The position numbers and the translations under genes are program-made. The notes below the pieces were generated by a model. The model was not told the origin of the DNA. It searched no databases and worked only from the letters and a program-made list of their open reading frames with translations. Below are positions 58,303 to 64,000 of a stretch of DNA of 64,000 nucleotides, piece by piece. This DNA comes from Glaciozyma antarctica PI12 (Eukaryota; Basidiomycota; Microbotryomycetes; Kriegeriales; Camptobasidiaceae). The stretch covers positions 862,642 to 926,641 of the forward strand of contig KZ627155.1 in NCBI GenBank assembly GCA_002917775.1, in the 5' to 3' direction. Position 1 is the stretch's first letter; the number at the start of each line of letters is the position of its first letter.

Positions 58303-61300
58303 TTACGAAGACTCGACTCCAACGACCTCGATCCGCTTGACCAACCCGGCGCCCAACCGCTCCACTTCGCGCAAGACGGCGTCCTTGTCGAGCACGATCT
58401 TGGCCTTGGAGCCCGATTCCTCGCCCGTCACGTCCACCGGCTTCGCAGGGAATCCGAATCCGACTTTCCACTGTCGAGGACCCTCGGTAGCGGGGTTCCA
58501 GATCCCGCCGATGACGGGGGAGCCGTCGGGGGAGAAGAAGAGGAGGAAAGTCGAGGGGTAGAGTCGCTGCAAAGGTGCGGAATGATCAGTTGCGCTCGTC
58601 GCTAAGGAGGATAGATGGAACGCACCTCGACGTCGCGAACGAAATCGGAAACGGGGTCCCAACCGAAGCGAACGGCCGCTCCTTCCTCCAACTCGCTCAT
58701 GACCGTGCCAGCAAGGATCGATGACCGAGGGCGAGAGAGCGCCTTGGGATCAGGCGAGAGGGACTGGAAGTGCCGAGGAACGACGGTGCTGTCGAGGTGG
58801 ATGAGGAAGTTGTAGTCTCCGAGCGGCGGGCTAAACAGTTGCTGTGCGAGGAACCGCGATCAGCTCTCGGTCCCAGCGCGAATCTCGAAACGCGTCGACT
58901 CACCTCGACCACCAATACTCCCGCCACAAGACCCTCCTCCATCGTCTTGAGCGTCGCCCTAGCCAATCCCCTCACGCGTCCAGCAACGACCTTGCCCGTC
59001 CTCCTCCCCCAGACCTTGCCCGCCGGATCCTCCTCCGTACACACCCTCCACGCATACTCCCCAATCTGGGGGTCCTCAAGCCTCTGCTCCTGGAACGCCG
59101 CCACCGCGATCGCCTTCGCGAGCGTCGGGAACGCCGGTCTCTTTCCCGCCGTCGTGGCGTTCGAGAACGAGTACAACGCCACGACGAGAGGCTCGTCTCG
59201 CCAGTTCCAGCTCGCGAGTTTCTCCATCACGCGAGCGAACCCCGTCGCGCCGCTGTGGGGAACTTCGTAAGGCGAAGAAGGGTCGACGAAGATGCTTGCG
59301 GAGAGGATTTCGATGAGTTCGGGGGGGAAGGAGGGGGAGAGCATGTGGGAGGAGAACCATCGCTTGACGAGGCGAACGGTGGGGGAGTAGGAGGTGAAGT
59401 GGTGTTGGAGGGTGGCGAGAGCGGCGTGGTGACGAGGGGCGTGAACGAATCGCGCGTTGTACAAGTCGAGCGGCGAGTCGGCGACCGAGGTATTGAGACC
59501 TAGTTGGGCGTTCCGGCGCTGGAGGAGCATGAGGGATCGCTCGTAGTAGATCCGCGCGCGGAAAGCGAATCCTGTCGCCGTGAGGATCTCGAGCGAAACG
59601 TTGTCGTCCAGCGTTCGCGCCGAAAGGTCGAACACGACGTCGGCCTTGAAGATCGAGTGGAGTTCCGAGAGGCCTTCGGCGATCTTGGCGAGGAAGGCGG
59701 CTTTGATCTTCTGCACGCCCTCAAGGTCGTCCGGCCAGCGTCCCGAGCCTTCGAGCGTCAGGATGATGTCGTGCACCTCGATGTACTTGGTCGAATCGGG
59801 GAACTGCTCAAAGTTCTTGAGGCGGCGAGGCGAGGGGGTGAAGATGGTCGAGTACCGGAGGCCTGCCGACGAAGGCTGGATGGCGGTGATCTCGAGAGGA
59901 AGGTCGGGGAGCTCCTTGAGCTCCTTGGCGATCGCGTCGACCGCTCCCATGATGTTGCCAAAGCCCTTGTTGTTCGCGACCGAGTCCTCGAGGAAGATGG
60001 CCCTTCGAATCGCCTCGGGTTCGACGAGGAGGTGATCCATCGCTCCCGCAAAGACGTCGACGTTGGCGCTCGGGATCCCATGCCGGCTTTCTAAGACGTA
60101 CGCGACGATCTGGCTGACAACCTTGTTCCTCTGCTGCCCGAGACCTCCTTGCGACGGCTCCTCCCAAACGACGCTCTCGACGATCGCGCCGTCCTTGAAC
60201 CGACGTAGCTCCGACTTGGCTCCCCAGAAGGCGCGGAACTCGGCGCAAGCCGCTTCGTCCTCTGCCGAAGGGCCCTGGTCGACGAGACGACCTGCTTCGG
60301 CCGAGTCGAGGAGGAGGCCGAGAGTGAGGATGAGGGGTTCGGGAATGGGAGGTGCGCCTTTGGCGAGGAGGGAGGTGGGAGAGGGGACGGTGAGCTGGAA
60401 GGCTTTGGCGCGAGTACCGAGGGCGCGGTGGAGAGTCGAGGAGAGGTTCGAGATGAGGTAGGCGAGGGGGCTGGCGTAGTCGAGTGCGGCTTCGTCTTTG
60501 CTCGTAGCGGAGAGGAGCGAGTCGGGAATCGTGATCCTGTGCGCCCAAGGGTTAGTTGAGTCGACTTGGCGCTCTGGCAGCAACTCACCTTGCGTAGTTG
60601 TCGAAGCGCTCGCACATGCGGATATCTCGCAGGAAGGCTCCCTCAAACTTGTGTTCGTCCTCTACGCTGGTGAGGAGGAGTGCGATGGTGGACTTGGCGT
60701 CCTGCTTGATCTGAAATGGTGTGCGAATGGTCAGCGAGGTCGCCTTCAAGGTCGCAACGAAGAACGCACCATCTCGAGCGTCGAGAGCTCAATCCCAGCA
60801 GCGAGGTTAACGGTTCCGGTAGGGTCAACGAAGATGGGTCGTCCAGCAAAGGCCTTCCTGAACTCGTCCTTGGGGTACTGCCACAAACATCAGCTCCCTC
60901 CAGCGCAACCGAAGCCCAACCGCACTCACAGCCTTATCTCCTTCGACGCGGAACCACACCCCATCAGTCCAGTTGATCCCCGCAAGCCACTCAACCGCCT
61001 TCCTCCACCCCGCCCACGCCTCTCCTCCCACCGCCTCTCCCGCCCCCTTTGACGATCCCGTTCCCCAATCCAGCGTCCGAGCAACACACCACGCCCACCA
61101 TTCGTCCGACAAGCCAAGCGAAGTCCCGTGGGACCTTTTCGAGGCCCAGGATTGGAGGAGACGGACGGCGGAGGGGTAGGAGGGGTGAGAGAGGGAGAGA
61201 GTGTGGTGGAATTTGAGGTGGGAGGTGAGGAGGTAGAGGGAGGAGAAGTGGAGGGAGGAGGAGTGGAGAGGAGTAGGGACAAGGGAGGAGGCTGCGAGTT

Positions 61301-62507
61301 GCTGGTTCGTCTCGCTGCTCGCTCGAGCGACGTTGCTTGATGGACTGAGCTTGGCCAGGAGGAAGGCGTCGAGAGGCCAGACGATGCGGATGCGCAAGAC
61401 GGCGCCTTTGATCTTGGCGAGGCCGACCTTTTCGGAGGCTTTGGGGGAGGCGGAGCGGAGCTCGAGAGCCCAGCCGAGAGAGGCGGGGAGGGGGACGTAG
61501 GAGAGGGCAAGTGGGCCGAGGGAGGTGGGGAGGAGGGAGGCGAGGATGACGAGGTAGTGGGTCGATTTGACGAGGAAGCGGGGCGAGAGGTAGTCCTTGG
61601 GTTGTAGGAGGCTCTGCGGAAGGTGTATCGTTAGCGGAGCTGGGCTTGTGGAGAGAGGAGGGACTCACGGCGGGCATTCCGACGGCCATGTCGACAACGT
61701 ACTCTCCCTTGACCTTCATGCTACCTCCCCAAGCCCACCGTCCGACAATCCTAACGTCCTCGGCGCTGGGCTTCTTCCACTCTAGATCCTGCTTCCCCCA
61801 CTTGCCATCCGATCCCTCGACCTTGGGTACGACCACGCCCTTCTTCCTCAGTCCCGTCAAACTCGAGGTCTTTTGCGCTGGAAGGCTGGTGATGTGGGCG
61901 TGGAGAGATCGAAGGAGAGGTTGAAGAGGAGAGGTTGCGGGCGCGGGAGGGGTGAGCGGGGTGAGGAGAGTGCTGACTTGGGTCGAGATGATGTTGGAGA
62001 TGGGAGAGGCGGTAAGTTCGGCAAATGCGAGTGCGCGAAGCTCTACTGGCTTGAGAGGAGCGGGAGCCTTGGAGTTGCGGATGTTGGCCTTCTTGATCGC
62101 GACGGGAGGAGGGGGAGGTGCGTCGTCGTCGTCCTCTTCGTCGTCCTCTTCCTCCTCGTCGTCCTGAGAGTCTAGTCCCGCCATAAGATCCTCGTCGTCG
62201 TCCCCAATCAGGTCCTCGTCCTCCCTCTCCTCTGCGAGCTCAAACTCGTTCACCTCGGAATCCTCCTCATCAAAGTCGTCCTCGTCCTCGTCCTCGTCCT
62301 CCTCCGATCCGATGCCTTGGCAGCCTTGAAAGCTACGTTATAGTCTCCGGCCGAGTCCTCGCTGTCGCCGTCTTCTCCCAAGTCGAGCTCATCTTCTTCC
62401 GAGTCGAAGGCGGGAGAAGGGGATGGGACTGGCTGAGTCTTTGCCTTCTTCGAGTTGGTCTTGCTCGTAGCTGGTGCCTTGCGCTTGGCCTGCAGTTTTG
62501 ATGGCAT
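58303..62507 (-). CDS. UTP22: U3 snoRNP / 90S pre-ribosome protein Utp22 (Nrap, NOL6)
   Basis: Utp22 joins the UTP-C subcomplex of the 90S pre-ribosome in the nucleolus. The N-terminus (MPSKLQAKRKAPATSKTNSK) is followed by long acidic runs. The Nrap domains follow in order: SPISNIISTQVSTLLTPL, GSMKVKGEYVVDMAVGMP, QSLLQPKDYLSPRFLVKSTH, YPKDEFRKAFAGRPIFVDPT, IEVHDIILTLEGSGRWPDDL, FVHAPRHHAALATLQHHFTS, TVRLVKRWFSSHMLSPSFPP. The C-terminal exons give QLFSPPLGDYNFLIHLDSTV, VRFGWDPVSDFVRDVE, RLYPSTFLLFFSPDGSPVIG and GGIWNPATEGPRQWKVGFGF, the family end. Most of the gene is one long exon (58700-60590). The last intron is 58567-58625. Near 62270-62330 the frame shifts from a GDYN segment to an EDEDED acidic run, needing an unusually short intron. 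Confidence 0.92.
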
Positions 62508-62649
62508 CGCGTGTTGAGTTGGCTGAGTCTCCGAGACGAAAAAGGACAAACCTGCGCTCGCGTCCAAGGGCTGAGCGCACGGGCCACAAACCCTCTCAAC
62601 CCCCTGTTTTAATTTATCTTGGTGCACCCTCTCCTCTTCATGATTAGCA

Positions 62650-62880
62650 GTGAAGAAGGGTGTCAAAATTAGGCACAGGAGACAGTATGGAATGTACTGG
62701 CATTTTAGGCTGCCTCCAGTACTCAGATCCGACTGTGGATGAACCCCCTCCGGTTTGCGGGCTTCCCTCGCTACGTCCACCTCCACTGGGGAGAGTAAGG
62801 GCCTCGGCTGGTAGCTTCTGGAAGATGGTTTTTGTGTGCTGTGTTGCTACATGAGCGTGCAGGCCAGGACGAGACAGTGC
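62650..62880 (+). repeat. Diverged direct repeat, copy A
   Basis: Shares with copy B, 447 nt downstream, an opening GTGAAGA, then after about 55 nt TTTTAGGCTG, and further on GGATGAA, GGTTT and TCCACCT at matching spacing. Identity is patchy, so the pair is old or under no constraint. Confidence 0.55.
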
Positions 62881-63096
62881 TGCAATCTTGGGACTGTCGC
62901 AGTTGCTCGAGTTGTGCTCCAATTTACTTTGCAGCTTGATAGTGAGCTTGTGCCGGCTTGAAATGGCTTTGAGCGATCCTGAAGCGACCAGAAAGTTCAC
63001 TTAGCTCAGTTTGGTGAGTGTTGGTGGAACTCAGTTCTGGAATTCTCGCTTGGGCTCGCTTGCTTGCTTCTCCAACTTTCTCCCACTGTTCCCAAG

Positions 63097-63310
63097 GTGA
63101 AGATGCTGTTAGAGGCAGATGTAGTGAGCAGGAAGGACGCGCTAGTGTTTTAGGCTGGCTCCCGCCACCCAGAACCGGGTGCGGATGAAGCGCCTCAGGT
63201 TTCCGGATCCTCCTCCACCTGACAGATTGGCTCTGACTGGTAGGGTCTGCAAGACAGACTGTCTGTGCTGTAGTTGAGTTGGACAAGGCAAATAAGACAC
63301 TCAAGGAGCA
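63097..63310 (+). repeat. Diverged direct repeat, copy B
   Basis: Second copy of the repeat opening at 62650. GTGAAGA, TTTTAGGCTGG, GCGGATGAA, AGGTTTCCGGA and CTCCACCT follow in the same order and similar spacing as in copy A. The end is not sharp. Confidence 0.55.
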
Positions 63311-63525
63311 GGGTGAGCTCCTATCAAGTCCATCGTGAGTCCCTCCTGACACCGTTCTCTCCCAGCCATTAGGGGTGTGAGCAAGGAAGCTGGAGCTTGA
63401 TGCAGGGCTGACGGCTGTGAGACCTCTTGTTGCTTCCTCGGCTGTGCGCGACTGACCCAGTGCACCTGCAGGAATCATCTGCCAGTCATTCTTCATCATC
63501 ACCGTCTCTCCTGAGAGCAGGGCAG

Positions 63526-63822
63526 AGCGGTACCGCTTACCTCTCACAGCGGTACCGCCAACACATTAAGCGGTATCGCCGAACGGTAAGCGGTACTGGT
63601 AGCCATTCGTCTTTTTGTTCGGGACTTGTGAGCGCACAGGAAGTGAGAGTGAATACTGGGAGACGATGCAAGACACCCACCGGCTGAGCTTGCAACGCCG
63701 GGATGGAAGTGGTACCAATGGGGAGTGGCAAAACAGGATAATACCGCCCGATTTGAGCGGTACCGGTCTCCGCGGTAGCAGTACGGTACCTGGTAACCAC
63801 TTTCAAGGATTTAAGCGGTATT
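63526..63822. repeat. Cluster of GCGGTAYCGC palindromes
   Basis: AGCGGTACCGCT is a perfect 12-nt palindrome at 63526-63537. GCGGTACCGC recurs at 63549-63558, GCGGTATCGC at 63570-63579, GCGGTACCG at 63757-63765, and half-sites GCGGTA or TACCGC at about 63590, 63743, 63772 and 63815. Seven or more copies within 300 nt is far above chance. Confidence 0.7.
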
Positions 63823-63890
63823 TGAGAACCGTCCTGCCACCCCTACACCGCTTGTGCCCTACTCTACTTGACAGAAACGCACTTGAGGTG

Positions 63891-64000
63891 CTATCCGATG
63901 ATGGCCTGCTCTGCTTGCGCCTGCGCCAGAGCCTCCGACTTCCTCTTGCCCCTTGTCATCTTGTTGCCCGGCTTGATTGTTGGCCAGCAGGCAGGCAAGG
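63891..64000 (-). CDS. Possible 3' end of an ORF entering from the right edge
   Basis: A minus frame is open from the window edge to a TAG at 63891-63893 and reads, near its end, KPGNKMTRGKRKSEALAQAQ and AEQAIIG. Only about 35 codons are visible; no family is recognisable. Basic then Ala/Gln-rich composition is compatible with a real C-terminus or chance. Confidence 0.25.
   Translation of the reverse strand, partial: LPACWPTIKPGNKMTRGKRKSEALAQAQAEQAIIG

Larger units (their letters stand above)
62508..63890. other. Gene-free, repeat-bearing stretch at the right end
   Basis: 1,383 nt upstream of UTP22 without a convincing coding frame. The base composition falls compared with the genes, and it contains the diverged repeat pair and the palindrome cluster listed separately. 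It may include the UTP22 promoter (nearest part) and remnants of a mobile or subtelomere-like element. Confidence 0.5.

Noticed and set aside
58303-58700. Separate small gene downstream of UTP22
   Set aside because: Its two exons continue the Utp22 C-terminus (WDPVSDFVRDVE, GGIWNPATEGPRQWKV), so it is part of that gene.
63526-63822. CRISPR-like array
   Set aside because: Repeats are short palindromes with irregular spacing and no uniform spacers, in a eukaryotic genome.

Overview
The window is nuclear DNA of a GC-rich basidiomycete yeast. It carries about 24 protein-coding genes on both strands, nearly all with several short introns (about 45-65 nt, donors mostly GTGCGT, GTGAGT or GTACGT, branch-like CTGAC or CTAAC, acceptor CAG). 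The gene set is conserved eukaryotic housekeeping (Sec23, mitochondrial Hsp70, Utp22, Tsr3, PIG-S, Vps24, Atg11, Iwr1). Codon use, intron size and the mix of fungal families (Zn2Cys6 regulator, Kel3-type kelch protein, Atg11) suggest Pucciniomycotina, probably Microbotryomycetes (Rhodotorula/Sporobolomyces relatives). That placement is an inference. No prokaryotic signal, CRISPR array or tRNA was found.

Layout. 0-6 kb: an edge fragment, a Kel3-like kelch protein and an NT-C2 domain protein, all on minus. 6-10 kb: IWR1 (plus), divergent from the NT-C2 gene, then a DHHC palmitoyltransferase (minus). 10.8-14.6 kb: an SH3-PX-BAR sorting nexin of SNX9 type. 14.7-20 kb: a PLP trans-sulfuration-type enzyme divergent from a Zn2Cys6 transcription factor. 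20.4-28.6 kb: ATG11 and a large disordered protein. 29-36 kb: a glutathione S-transferase divergent from a leucine-rich repeat protein, an M17 leucyl aminopeptidase and a TPT/SLC35-type transporter. 36.6-41 kb: SEC23 divergent from a CCDC137-like basic protein. 41-45.4 kb: PIG-S (GPI transamidase) divergent from VPS24, then TSR3. 46.3-54.9 kb: a secreted PhoD-type phosphatase, a Sos7-like kinetochore protein divergent from a kinesin-10-like motor, and a mitochondrial ribosomal protein mL41. 55.5-62.5 kb: mitochondrial HSP70 and UTP22. 62.5-64 kb: a gene-free, repeat-bearing stretch and an edge ORF.

Genes are tightly packed. Seven divergent pairs share intergenic DNA of 113-488 nt, and several convergent pairs leave only 58-125 nt between stop codons. 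Functional themes recur (ribosome biogenesis: UTP22, TSR3; membrane traffic: SEC23, VPS24, SNX9-like, ATG11, DHHC; chromosome segregation: Sos7-like plus kinesin-10), but there is no biosynthetic or defence cluster. The most unusual points are two GC-AG introns (one would split a start codon), an intron cutting the DHHC signature, a possible 35-38 nt intron in UTP22, a leucyl aminopeptidase with an alternative mitochondrial presequence, and a cluster of GCGGTAYCGC palindromes next to a diverged repeat pair at the right end. Intron boundaries were read by eye from sequence and family conservation and have no transcript support.
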